Below are positions 8,217 to 16,517 of a DNA stretch of 44,264 bases, one piece after another. Numbering within the stretch: the first letter of the stretch is position 1; each line of letters starts with the position of its first letter. The notes below the pieces were generated by a model. The model ran no database searches and was not told where the DNA came from. It saw only the letters and a program-made list of their open reading frames with translations. The stretch comes from a virus: the IMG/VR virus record IMGVR_UViG_3300042868_002664, positions 1-44,264 of that record. The stretch is one strand, 5' to 3'. A program made the translations under genes and the position numbers.

Positions 8217-11200
8217 TTATTCGTAAAAAATACCCAATATTTGATTTAATGGTGCAAATGAACCTGTAAGTTTATAAGTTTTTCCATTATAAAAGAACAC
8301 CAATCCTTCGGTTGCAACTATTTTATCAATACCACCTAATGCATTTAATCTACTTAATTCTTGTTTCAATTTTTGAACTTTGGATTGGTCTCCACCACTT
8401 CTAACTTGTGATGCAACAGATTTAAGTTTTTCCTTCATTGACCTAATTGCTTTATCAGGATGAACAGTCAATACCGAACTTACAAATTCTAAAACATCTG
8501 CACCCACTCCTAAAAATAATTCTTCGAATGGTCTAATATTATCTTTTTGTTGCTTTATAACATTTACCTTATCTTGTGCAATTGCCCATTTTTGTAATTC
8601 TTCATTTGATATTGTATTCAATCTAAGTGACTTATCTCCAAATGCCCATCTTCTAATCAATGATTCTTTTGTAAGTTTATCAACTTTTACAGGTGCATTT
8701 GATGTAATCCACCAATCCCACCAACTTTGATGATAGTCTGCAACATTATCGGAATCACTTAACCCAAATTCACTTTGTAATTTATTTAATTTAGAAAGAT
8801 ACTTATTTTGTTTAGAACTTAAGTTATCGTTTTTAGGTATACTTGTAATTGGTGGGCCTTGTATTGTGTATTTAGATTGAACATCTGCGTTTACTTGTTT
8901 AATCATTCCTGCTAATATATTCTCTGCACCATCAACTTGTCCTATTGCAGTACCACTTTCGTTATACTGAATACAATTATGAAAAACTAATAAAGCTTGT
9001 CCGTAAGGAATTACATTTACCGATGTTGGCCAAATAACTTCAATATTCATAAAGTTTTTACCTTCACCAAAAATCTTTTCTCTTTGTTTTTGAGATAGAG
9101 ATGATATTGCGGCCGATAAATCTTTCATTGCGAAATTATATGCATCTGTCAATCCACCTCTTCCGGCAAATTTAGATGCAACACCTTCGATACCCAATGC
9201 ATTTGCTCCTGCATTTTGTAGATGCCCTTTATTTCTTGCTGCAATCAATCTACCATTTTTCCAACTTATTGCCAAAGCTTGTCCGTCAGTTTTTTCTCTA
9301 ATCACTCCTAACTCTCCGGTAAGTGCTTTTGTGATTATATTTTTCAAATCACCAAAAGTTAAATCCATATCATCAAACGGATGTGACATATGCCCATATG
9401 CTCCACCTTCTAATAATAAACTTTCATTTAAATTGGGTTGGATATTTAACTCCTTTTCCATTTGGGTTATCTCATCGTATCCCATATTACGAAGTGCTCT
9501 TGCAACCATATTTGGATTTGCTGGCATATTTGCTCTACCAAAAAGATATGCATGGATTCTTTTTCTAAATGTTGAATCTCTGTATAATTTTATAATATTC
9601 ATAAAATGGACATCTTTATTACCCATTTCGTATATGTTTTGTCCTTTTTGACCCAATCTAAATGTTGTTGCCTTTTTACCATTTATAGTTGGCATCCCGT
9701 GGTCATCTTTACCAATGTCTTTAACAACAACTTTTTTGTTTTTGAATTTACCCATCAAAACTTCATCACCCGTATCAACATCTATATTGATATCTTCATT
9801 GTAAATTTGTTTATTGATTCTACCATATTCTCTCATTAAGATTCCTGCTACGGCATGTGCTTGATTTTCTATTGGAGAACCATCTGCACCATCTTTCATT
9901 GGATTTCTAACCAATCCCAATTCATCTTGCTTTCTATGAACCATTTCGTGTGCAAGAGTTCTCAAAATATCTGCCGTTAATCTACCTTCGGTTGCTACAT
10001 ATATTTCTTTTGTCATTGGGTCAAATCCACCTAAACTGGTTTTTACTTCCGCGAATTCTCTGCCACGAACTAAACTTATCTTTGGATTTTCTTTTAATTT
10101 TAATCTTTTAGTTGCAAACTCTACAAAATGTTGAATAGATTGTTGTTTTGATTCGGAAATGTTTTCTTTCATCAAATTAGCTGCTGCATTTTTTGGTTTA
10201 TCTTTTTTATAACGTTCTATTGATTTCAAAAGTTGTTCATTGGACATTTTATATGTTTCCATTTTTTTCAAAATAGTCTCTGTATAATTTTTTATGAATG
10301 TATCTTTATCAAATTCTTCATTAGTATTTTCAAATATTTTTGCAACACCCAATGCAACACCACCGACTGCTGCTTGATTTTGGTTAAGACCCAATGATTC
10401 AAGTCCAAGATGTTTTACTATGTCTCTTAATACATACCCACCAATGTTTTTTGCACCAAATTTGTATGCAATTTTTGCACCTGCACCTTTTGCCATAGCC
10501 GTTAAACCACCACCTGCTGCAGCTGCCGTACCCGCTCCCATTATTGCACCTGCTGCTGCAACACCACCTAAAATGTATGCACTAAATTTAACCAAATCCC
10601 ATCCTGCTTTTGTTTGTCTTTCACTTTCTTTCCAAGACTTTTCTGCTAATTCTCTTTCTTCGGGTGTCAAATCTTCTCTATATACGGGTTCTTTTTTTGT
10701 TTTTGGTCTACCCAACAAATCTTTTTCTTGTATGGGATTGCCATCTTTATCCATTACATTATGTCCATGTTTATCTTTTTTATAGACAGGAACTTCTTTC
10801 ATTTTAGGTTGTATTACTCCGTTTGAATTTCTTTCACCCGGTTCTGTAAAATCATCCCAATGTCTATTTTTACCATCTTTATCTTTTACACTACCAATTT
10901 TACCAGTAGTTGCTATTGATTTTATCATACTACCCACACCACCAAACATTTCAGTATTGTGGTCCCAGACATGCTTAATTGCGTTACCTATATGGTTTCC
11001 AATTTTTTTAACATAATCCATCAATCCTTTTCTTTCAGGTGATTGTGGGTTATTTACACTATCTACATGTTCATTTTCTTCATCGGTTAAATCCTTTCTA
11101 GCTGTATTTAAAGCTTGATTTACTTTTTCTTCTTTTTCTGCTGCTGCTTTTTCTTCAGGAGACATTTCAGCTGAAGATTTTAATTCGGCTCCACCCAATT

Positions 11201-12269
11201 TTTGTTCCGGTGGTGCTTCTTGTTTTTCTTCTCCAGGTTTATTTTCTGTACCCTTTTCTTTTTCAGTATCGGTTTTACCCTGTGCAGTTGCTCCTTTATT
11301 AACAGGTTGACCAGGTTGAGATGGTTTTGGTTCGTTTGCCGGTGCATCCGATGGGCCTTTAGACATCTTTTTTTCTTTTTCAGCAGCTAGTTCTGCGGGT
11401 GTCAATACTCTTATATTACCATCATCGGATTTATGAGTTGCTCCTTGTTCTTTATTTTTTCCATAATATCCACCACCTAAGTGTACTAGTCCCATTTTTT
11501 CTGCATCAGATTCTTCTCCAAAGTATTGTTTACTAAACTCTTCAAATAATTCTTCAGTAATTACATGATTTATTAATTCCATAATTGGGTCGTATGGATT
11601 CAATTCATAACCACTAACCAATTCCGTTACTGAACCTGTTGGTGCACCATTTATATATCCTCCAGGTAAATTTAATCCAACTCCTATTCCTCCTGGAAAT
11701 CCCTCACTTAATTTTGTTGTTATCATTTTAAAAATATCTTTATCAAATTTTGGGTAAGCTTTAAGAAAAAACTTTTTAGCTTTTTCCTTATCACTACTTC
11801 CCAACCCCCTTCTTACATCCGTTCCACTTATTGGATTTTTTTCTGCAGGTATTGGATATGTATAACCTATTTCATCATAACCATATCCGGCTTTACCTTT
11901 ATATGGTTTAAAATATTTACCTTGCAATCTAGTTGCATCCTTATCACCAACTGCAGCAATATATGCAATAGTTTGTCCGTCATATTTTTTTAATATTTCG
12001 GCAGGTCTATATGGATTATTTACTTTTACAAACTTAGTAGATGGAACACCAAACATCTTAGTTGCAATTTCTTTTTTTTCATTAAAAGAAAATGGAGATT
12101 TATCAGATGATGTATCGTTAGATGTTGCAATGTAAACATTTGCAGAACCAAATTCATCCACTAGTCTTTGGTACGCATCATAATGTCCTCTGTGAAATGG
12201 TTGGAACCTACCACCATATACTACAACTTCACCTTCTATAATTGGTTTATTTACTTCGTTTAAATTCAT
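8217..12269 (-). CDS. Giant fusion: nucleotidyltransferase, metallopeptidase, ligase-like domains
   Basis: 1350 aa with three enzyme-like domains. Residues 1-190 form an adenylyl/cytidylyltransferase (NMNAT-like) fold with GGRFQPFHRGH (HxGH at 26-29) and ISGTDVRR (148-154). Residues about 290-540 are low-complexity, Lys/Glu/Pro-rich linker. A Gly/Ala-rich hydrophobic stretch at about 563-600 could cross or insert into a membrane. Residues about 730-815 contain HEMVH (774-778) with a likely third ligand Glu801, the pattern of a zinc metallopeptidase. Residues about 955-1350 resemble a covalent nucleotidyltransferase (RNA/DNA ligase superfamily), with KTDG motif I at Lys993, a MNIEVIWP strand around Glu1077, EGLVF motif IV at 1321-1325 and YKLTG motif V at about 1332-1336. 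Its position among late genes suggests a virion or injected protein, but that is not shown. Confidence 0.85.
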   Translation of the reverse strand: MNLNEVNKPIIEGEVVVYGGRFQPFHRGHYDAYQRLVDEFGSANVYIATSNDTSSDKSPFSFNEKKEIATKMFGVPSTKFVKVNNPYRPAEILKKYDGQTIAYIAAVGDKDATRLQGKYFKPYKGKAGYGYDEIGYTYPIPAEKNPISGTDVRRGLGSSDKEKAKKFFLKAYPKFDKDIFKMITTKLSEGFPGGIGVGLNLPGGYINGAPTGSVTELVSGYELNPYDPIMELINHVITEELFEEFSKQYFGEESDAEKMGLVHLGGGYYGKNKEQGATHKSDDGNIRVLTPAELAAEKEKKMSKGPSDAPANEPKPSQPGQPVNKGATAQGKTDTEKEKGTENKPGEEKQEAPPEQKLGGAELKSSAEMSPEEKAAAEKEEKVNQALNTARKDLTDEENEHVDSVNNPQSPERKGLMDYVKKIGNHIGNAIKHVWDHNTEMFGGVGSMIKSIATTGKIGSVKDKDGKNRHWDDFTEPGERNSNGVIQPKMKEVPVYKKDKHGHNVMDKDGNPIQEKDLLGRPKTKKEPVYREDLTPEERELAEKSWKESERQTKAGWDLVKFSAYILGGVAAAGAIMGAGTAAAAGGGLTAMAKGAGAKIAYKFGAKNIGGYVLRDIVKHLGLESLGLNQNQAAVGGVALGVAKIFENTNEEFDKDTFIKNYTETILKKMETYKMSNEQLLKSIERYKKDKPKNAAANLMKENISESKQQSIQHFVEFATKRLKLKENPKISLVRGREFAEVKTSLGGFDPMTKEIYVATEGRLTADILRTLAHEMVHRKQDELGLVRNPMKDGADGSPIENQAHAVAGILMREYGRINKQIYNEDINIDVDTGDEVLMGKFKNKKVVVKDIGKDDHGMPTINGKKATTFRLGQKGQNIYEMGNKDVHFMNIIKLYRDSTFRKRIHAYLFGRANMPANPNMVARALRNMGYDEITQMEKELNIQPNLNESLLLEGGAYGHMSHPFDDMDLTFGDLKNIITKALTGELGVIREKTDGQALAISWKNGRLIAARNKGHLQNAGANALGIEGVASKFAGRGGLTDAYNFAMKDLSAAISSLSQKQREKIFGEGKNFMNIEVIWPTSVNVIPYGQALLVFHNCIQYNESGTAIGQVDGAENILAGMIKQVNADVQSKYTIQGPPITSIPKNDNLSSKQNKYLSKLNKLQSEFGLSDSDNVADYHQSWWDWWITSNAPVKVDKLTKESLIRRWAFGDKSLRLNTISNEELQKWAIAQDKVNVIKQQKDNIRPFEELFLGVGADVLEFVSSVLTVHPDKAIRSMKEKLKSVASQVRSGGDQSKVQKLKQELSRLNALGGIDKIVATEGLVFFYNGKTYKLTGSFAPLNQILGIFYE

Positions 12270-12272
12270 GTG

Positions 12273-12281
12273 TATAAATAT
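12273..12281 (+). promoter_or_regulatory. TATAAATAT motif before the giant fusion gene
   Basis: A third copy of the TATAAATAT 9-mer, ending only 4 bases before the start at 12269, in the 21-base gap after the 41-aa gene. It is too close to the start to be an ordinary promoter for this gene on the minus strand. It may act in the leader or be chance. Confidence 0.15.
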
Positions 12282-12290
12282 CCTAAAATT

Positions 12291-12416
12291 TTAGAAATTC
12301 TTGTAAACAAATGGGTCTCTCTTTTTTAATTCTTCTAACTTTTTTTTAAATTTCTTTTTTCTTTGATAATCTTCATATTTTCTAATGAAGAATGAAATAA
12401 TAGGTAATTTTTTCAT
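12291..12416 (-). CDS. Small basic protein, 41 aa
   Basis: A short frame from ATG at 12414-12416 to TAA at 12291-12293 encodes 41 aa, starting MKKLPIISFFIRKYEDYQR and ending in KKRDPFVYKNF. It has a short hydrophobic start and a very basic central helix. It lies alone between the giant fusion gene and the divergent control region, fills an otherwise unexplained gap, and has the same A-rich leader before ATG as its neighbours. It would be the first gene of the leftward late run. The function is unknown. Confidence 0.65.
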   Translation of the reverse strand: MKKLPIISFFIRKYEDYQRKKKFKKKLEELKKRDPFVYKNF

Positions 12417-12465
12417 AATTTATAGTGTATTATTATATATATATAAATATAAATTATCATTTTAA
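12417..12465. promoter_or_regulatory. Divergent AT-rich control region
   Basis: This 49-base stretch separates the leftward late genes from the rightward sugar genes and is almost pure A/T, with a TATATATATA run and a TATAAATAT element at 12442-12450. That element is on the plus strand and ends 15 bases before the ATG at 12466, so here its orientation would fit a T4-late-like promoter for the rightward operon. A promoter for the leftward 41-aa gene must also lie here or further upstream. Confidence 0.45.
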
Positions 12466-13437
12466 ATGAAAATATTAGTTACTGGTGGTGCTGGATATTT
12501 AGGTTCAGTAATCACAAAATCATTATTAGAAAGAGGATATGAGGTTATTGTATTAGATAAATTGACATTTAATCAAACTTCGTTATTACAATATACTTCA
12601 AATTCAAAGTTCAAATTTATTTATGGAGATGTTCGTAATGAACAACTATTAGAAAAACTTTGCAATGAGGCCGACATTATCATTCCTCTTGCAGCTATTG
12701 TAGGATTTCCTGCATGTGCACAAGACCCACAATTGGCAAAAGAAATTAACTTTCAACAAATAGTTAATATTGTTAAATTTACAAACGGAAAAGGTAAAAA
12801 GATTTTATATCCAAACACAAATAGTGGATATGGTTTAAGTACGGGTCAAATAGAATGTACTGAAGAATCACCACTTACACCAATATCGGTTTACGGACAA
12901 ACTAAATGTGATGCGGAAAACTTTTTAAAAAATTGTACGGATGCAATCATATTTAGATTAGCAACCGTGTTTGGTGTTTCACCAAGAATGAGGACTGACT
13001 TATTGGTAAATGACTTTGTTTACAAATCAATAACGGACAAATATATTGTTGTATTCGAAAAACAATTTAAAAGAAACTTTATTCATATACAAGATGTAGC
13101 ATTTACTTTTTGTTTTATGATTCAACATTACGACAAATATAAAGGTGAAATTTTTAATGTAGGATTGAGTAATGCAAATCTTTCAAAACAAGAGTTATTA
13201 GAAAAAATACAATCGCATGTAAAGGACTTTGCTGTGGTCTACGATGACTATTATGAGGACCCAGATAAAAGGAACTACATTGTATCAAACGATAAGTTAG
13301 AAGCTACAGGATGGGGGCCACAATGGAATTTAGATAGAGGTATTAAAGAACTTATAATGGCATATCAAATGATAGTTCCAAAAATGGGTGCGGAATTTAG
13401 AAATGGTTTTCCTTTGGGATACGCAAATCAAACATAA
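12466..13437 (+). CDS. NAD-dependent sugar epimerase/dehydratase (extended SDR)
   Basis: 323 aa, normal for the family. It acts on nucleotide-linked sugars in the cytoplasm. The Rossmann dinucleotide motif GGAGYLGS is at residues 7-14, and the catalytic pair is Tyr143 and Lys147 in YGQTK. Further signatures are FRLATVFG near 160 and the C-terminal NVGLSNANLSKQELL around 217-231. Substrate cannot be read from sequence; UDP-, GDP- or dTDP-sugars are all possible. It is the first gene of the rightward operon, directly after the divergent control region, and its stop is followed after one base by the RmlC-like start (TAATATG). Together the two could run an epimerisation/reduction path to a deoxysugar. 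Confidence 0.92.
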   Translation: MKILVTGGAGYLGSVITKSLLERGYEVIVLDKLTFNQTSLLQYTSNSKFKFIYGDVRNEQLLEKLCNEADIIIPLAAIVGFPACAQDPQLAKEINFQQIVNIVKFTNGKGKKILYPNTNSGYGLSTGQIECTEESPLTPISVYGQTKCDAENFLKNCTDAIIFRLATVFGVSPRMRTDLLVNDFVYKSITDKYIVVFEKQFKRNFIHIQDVAFTFCFMIQHYDKYKGEIFNVGLSNANLSKQELLEKIQSHVKDFAVVYDDYYEDPDKRNYIVSNDKLEATGWGPQWNLDRGIKELIMAYQMIVPKMGAEFRNGFPLGYANQT

Positions 13438-13438
13438 T

Positions 13439-13984
13439 ATGAGTAATAAATGGGATGAGTTTCAAATAACTCCATCAAAAAAATTTGGTTATGAAGTACC
13501 AATATATACTCCATCAATTTATAGAGAGTATAGAGGTGAAATATTTACAACTTTTCATTCAGAGGAACATCCTGTAATGAATCAAATACATTATGACAAA
13601 AATGAAATCAGTATACATGGTAGATTTTCAAAATCATATAAAGGTGTATTAAGAGGATTACATTGGGATAGTAAAACATGGAAGTTGGTACAAGCAGCAG
13701 TGGGTGATATTTATTTAATCGTTTTAGATATGAGAATGGATTCACCAACATCGGGAGAATGGGAGTCATTTATTATATCCGAAAGAAATAGAAATCAAGT
13801 ATTAGTTCCACCTGGTTTTGCAAATGGACACTACGCATTAACCGATTGTATGTTTCATTATAATTTATTTTATAAAGATGGTTATGTTGATGCAGATGAG
13901 CAAGGTGTAGTTAAATGGAATGACCCAGAATATCAAATGGAATGGCCAACGACAAATCCTATATTACAAAAAAGAGATAGATGA
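13439..13984 (+). CDS. RmlC-like 3,5-epimerase (cupin)
   Basis: 181 aa from ATG at 13439, chosen because it gives a TAATATG junction with the upstream stop; an earlier in-frame ATG at 13388 would overlap by 50 bases. The family (dTDP-4-dehydrorhamnose 3,5-epimerase) inverts C3 and C5 of a 4-keto sugar nucleotide. The signature GVLRGLHWD is at 69-77 with the catalytic His75. VLVPPGFANGHYALTD (121-136) is the cupin strand usually read as PxGFAHG, and tyrosines at 141 and 145 lie where the catalytic Tyr is expected. The length fits the family. It ends TNPILQKRDR, and the coding bases for that tail are duplicated 660 bp downstream. Its stop overlaps the next start as ATGA. Confidence 0.9.
   Translation: MSNKWDEFQITPSKKFGYEVPIYTPSIYREYRGEIFTTFHSEEHPVMNQIHYDKNEISIHGRFSKSYKGVLRGLHWDSKTWKLVQAAVGDIYLIVLDMRMDSPTSGEWESFIISERNRNQVLVPPGFANGHYALTDCMFHYNLFYKDGYVDADEQGVVKWNDPEYQMEWPTTNPILQKRDR
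13952..13977 (+). repeat. Upstream copy of 26-bp direct repeat
   Basis: The 26 bases encoding TNPILQKR at the end of the RmlC-like gene recur at 14617-14642. The last 17 bases (atattacaaaaaagaga) are identical and 7 of the first 9 match. The two copies bracket the sulfotransferase-like gene. Confidence 0.85.
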
Positions 13985-14580
13985 AAATATTAATATTATA
14001 TGTACCACGCAGTGGAACTAATTCAATAACAGATTATTTTTTGAAACAACATCCAAATTATGAATATTTTAATCAACCATTTACTCGTTACAAAGAAACT
14101 GGAATTAAAAAAACAAAATACGAAGAATGTATCAAATATGAAAATGTTTTGGTAAAAAGTGATATAAGTAATTTTACTTTGCTAAAAATTAATAAAGAGA
14201 AAATTATAAATGACTTTGATAAAGTGTTATTAATATCTAGAAAAAACAAAAGAGAACAGGTCATTAGTTCTATTATTGCACAACACAATAAAAATTTTTT
14301 AGATAAAACCAAAAGAAAATATCACTTAGATGGAATAAGTGAAGAAAGGATAAAAGAACAAGAAGAAATGTTTGTATCTTTTGAAAATATATTATTTGAA
14401 TTAAAAGACCCATTATTTCGTTTTTTTTATTATGAAGATTTATTTTATGGAGATTTTTCTGAATTATTTGATTATTTAAATATTAATTATATCGATGAAG
14501 ATTTTAAAAATATTTTAGATAAAAGTAATAAATATAATGTAGGATATCATCCTAGTAAAACCAACAAAACAATACTTTAA
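13981..14580 (+). CDS. Sulfotransferase-like P-loop protein
   Basis: 199 aa. The N-terminal ILYVPRSGTNSITDYFL (4-20) is the 5'-phosphosulfate-binding loop of PAPS-dependent sulfotransferases (PRSGT). KVLLISRKNKREQVISSII (about 82-100) fits the second element, where an Arg and a Ser bind the 3'-phosphate. It would transfer sulfate to a sugar or other acceptor in the cytoplasm. The C-terminus is degenerate relative to typical enzymes, so activity is not certain. The gene overlaps the RmlC-like gene by 4 bases (ATGA), is more AT-rich than its left neighbours, and is bracketed by a 26-bp direct repeat, so it looks like a later insertion between the RmlC-like gene and the E1 alpha gene. Confidence 0.78.
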   Translation: MKILILYVPRSGTNSITDYFLKQHPNYEYFNQPFTRYKETGIKKTKYEECIKYENVLVKSDISNFTLLKINKEKIINDFDKVLLISRKNKREQVISSIIAQHNKNFLDKTKRKYHLDGISEERIKEQEEMFVSFENILFELKDPLFRFFYYEDLFYGDFSELFDYLNINYIDEDFKNILDKSNKYNVGYHPSKTNKTIL

Positions 14581-14598
14581 ATTAAACATTCAAAAAAT

Positions 14599-14649
14599 AT
14601 GTTTAAATATACAAATACAAACCCCATATTACAAAAAAGAGAAAAGTGA
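14599..14649 (+). pseudogene. Remnant of an RmlC-like C-terminus
   Basis: The frame ATG...TGA here encodes MFKYTNTNPILQKREK. Its TNPILQKR core equals the end of the RmlC-like protein, in frame and with its own stop. That TGA overlaps the GTG start of the E1 alpha gene (GTGA). This is what remains if an RmlC-type gene once ran straight into the E1 alpha gene. It might now act as a short leader that couples translation. Confidence 0.6.
14617..14642 (+). repeat. Downstream copy of 26-bp direct repeat
   Basis: Partner of 13952-13977. It lies just before the E1 alpha gene and keeps the same reading frame (TNPILQKR). Confidence 0.85.
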
Positions 14650-15281
14650 TAGAAAATTTAGAAAAATATCCAATTGTATCCGAAGCTAGATTTACAGCTG
14701 ATGAATTAGTTAAGTACGAAAGAATGATTGCAGACCATTGGGAATCGGGTAAAATTAAAGGGCCTGTACATCTTAGTGGTGGTAACGAAGAACAACTAAT
14801 TGAAATTGGTAAAAGAATTAAAGATACGGATTGGGTTTTTTCAACTTGGCGTTCTCACTATCATGCGTTAATTAAAGGTGTTGACCCTAAGTGGTTAGAA
14901 GAAGAAATATTAGCAGGTAGAAGTATTACTATTGTTAGTGAAGAACAACGATTCTATGCATCGGCAATTGTAGGTGCAATTATACCAATAGCAACGGGTG
15001 TAGCAATGGCAAATAAAAGAGATGGTAAAGATGATAAAGTATTTTGTTTCATAGGTGATATGGCGTTTGAGACCGGTGGGTTTTATGAAATGCACAAATA
15101 TGCACTTAGATATGATTTACCCATTGTATTTATAGTTGAAGATAATGGAGTATCAACAAACACACCAACGGAAGCAACTTGGAACGGAGAAAAAAGAGAA
15201 GTTCCATCACAAAAAATTATTTGGTATTCATATGAAAAACAGTGGCCGCACTACGGAACAGGAAAATGGGTGATATTTTAA
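14646..15281 (+). CDS. TPP-dependent enzyme, E1 alpha-like subunit
   Basis: 211 aa from a GTG start (MIENLEKYP) that overlaps the stop of the RmlC remnant by 3 bases. The fold is the pyrophosphate-binding half of thiamine diphosphate enzymes of the pyruvate/acetoin dehydrogenase E1 alpha and transketolase type. RSHYHAL (69-75) gives the E1 alpha-type histidines. FIGDMAFETGGFYEMHKYAL (135-154) followed by VEDNG (164-168) is the GDG...NN metal/TPP site, with Met in place of the third Gly. It is much shorter than bacterial E1 alpha (about 350 aa), as small phage versions appear to be. The matching beta-like partner is at 21181-21726. They would form a heteromer acting on an alpha-keto acid or ketose, perhaps for a branched or amino sugar. 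Confidence 0.87.
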   Translation: MIENLEKYPIVSEARFTADELVKYERMIADHWESGKIKGPVHLSGGNEEQLIEIGKRIKDTDWVFSTWRSHYHALIKGVDPKWLEEEILAGRSITIVSEEQRFYASAIVGAIIPIATGVAMANKRDGKDDKVFCFIGDMAFETGGFYEMHKYALRYDLPIVFIVEDNGVSTNTPTEATWNGEKREVPSQKIIWYSYEKQWPHYGTGKWVIF

Positions 15282-16516
15282 ATTTAGTATTTGATGAATG
15301 GAATGGTGATAAACCATTACCTAATTTAAATTTTTTAAATGAAAAATTAGGCAACGAATATTTGTTATTACCAGAGTTTATTTTTAGTTTAGAATCAAAA
15401 GGACTATTAATAAATAAATGTACATTAAACGATGTCAAATTAGATGATAATTTTTATTATATAATATCTCATAGATGTACATTGGAAAGTATATACAAAT
15501 ATAATGAAAATAATATTTGGGAATTACCCATTGATGTTGAAAATTCTATTAAATATAGAAATTTAAAAATTATATTTTTAAGTGAACACGAAAGTTTTAA
15601 AGGAATACATAATTCATTAAAAGAATTAAAAGATATTATTTTAAAAAAAGAATTGAATGAAAATCAATTTTATATTATAAATAATAATTCATTATTAAAT
15701 GATGCCAAAGTTTTTGCAGAATCAAATATAAATGTGCACAAAATAAATTTTTTGATGGATTCTGTAAGTTGTGGGTTGAAAATAAACTTATCCGAAGATG
15801 ATTTTATTGAAGATAAAAAATTTATATTTTTATGCCATAATAGACGACCAAAAATGCATAGATTATCTATATTAACTCATATGAAAAATATGAATTTATT
15901 GGAAAATGATATAACTGATTGGTCATTAACATATGGAATTCATAATAACAAATTGAGTGATATAAATGAATTTCAAACATATGTAAATTTTGAAAATAAT
16001 AAAAGATTATTTGATGATTACAAAAGCATATGTAGTAAACCAAAATTAAGCTTTTATGAAAATGATAAAAATTGGTTTGATACGGAAGATGTTTACGATG
16101 TTTGGAATCATCATTTGTTAACTACATATCAAAATAGTTACATAAATATTATAACAGAATCTCACTTTGATATATTAGATATACATATAACCGAAAAATC
16201 GTTCAAACCCTTTTATTATTATCAAATACCTTTATTTTTAGCATCTCAAAATCATATTTTAAAAATGAAAGAAGAATATGACTTAGAGTTTTTTGATGAT
16301 TTGATAAACCACTCATATGATAAAGAAGTAAATGATATAAATCGTTTACATATGGTTTTATCCGAAATAGATAGGTTGTCAAAAATAAAAGATGAAATAA
16401 AATTATATTATAAATCTAATAAAAATAAATTTATAAAAAATCATAATTTCATTAAAGAATTTTATCACAAAGGATTAATTTTTCAATATTTTAATAATCT
16501 CATAAATAAAATTTAA
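15266..16516 (+). CDS. Glycosyltransferase-like protein, family copy 1
   Basis: 416 aa from ATG at 15266 (MGDILNLVFDEW), which overlaps the E1 alpha gene by 16 bases. The earlier GTG at 15242 would overlap more and adds a basic, unlikely start. The C-terminal half carries FLCHNRRPKMHRL, then NIITESHFD, ITEKSFKPFYYYQIPLFLAS and FFDDLINHSYD. This order (IITES, TEKSFKP, PLF, L..HSYD) resembles the C-terminal nucleotide-sugar domain of phage-encoded GT-B type transferases related to fucosyltransferase-like families. The same block occurs at 16518 and 23642, so there are three copies in the window. Donor and acceptor are unknown. It is very AT-rich compared with the E1 alpha gene. Confidence 0.7.
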   Translation: MGDILNLVFDEWNGDKPLPNLNFLNEKLGNEYLLLPEFIFSLESKGLLINKCTLNDVKLDDNFYYIISHRCTLESIYKYNENNIWELPIDVENSIKYRNLKIIFLSEHESFKGIHNSLKELKDIILKKELNENQFYIINNNSLLNDAKVFAESNINVHKINFLMDSVSCGLKINLSEDDFIEDKKFIFLCHNRRPKMHRLSILTHMKNMNLLENDITDWSLTYGIHNNKLSDINEFQTYVNFENNKRLFDDYKSICSKPKLSFYENDKNWFDTEDVYDVWNHHLLTTYQNSYINIITESHFDILDIHITEKSFKPFYYYQIPLFLASQNHILKMKEEYDLEFFDDLINHSYDKEVNDINRLHMVLSEIDRLSKIKDEIKLYYKSNKNKFIKNHNFIKEFYHKGLIFQYFNNLINKI

Positions 16517-16517
16517 T

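Noticed and set aside
10420-10785. Long open frame on the plus strand opposite the giant fusion gene
   Set aside because: It is a shadow of the low-complexity, Ala/Gly-rich part of the minus-strand gene. Its product has no recognisable features and no leader.
1-12269. Cyanophage origin because of T4-like head genes
   Set aside because: No photosynthesis or other cyanophage marker genes are present, and the lack of Shine-Dalgarno sequences with A/T-rich leaders fits Bacteroidota phages better. The whole genome would be needed to settle it.
15242-15265. GTG at 15242 as start of the glycosyltransferase-like gene
   Set aside because: It would overlap the E1 alpha gene by 40 bases and add a basic, unsupported peptide. 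The ATG at 15266 gives a normal small overlap.
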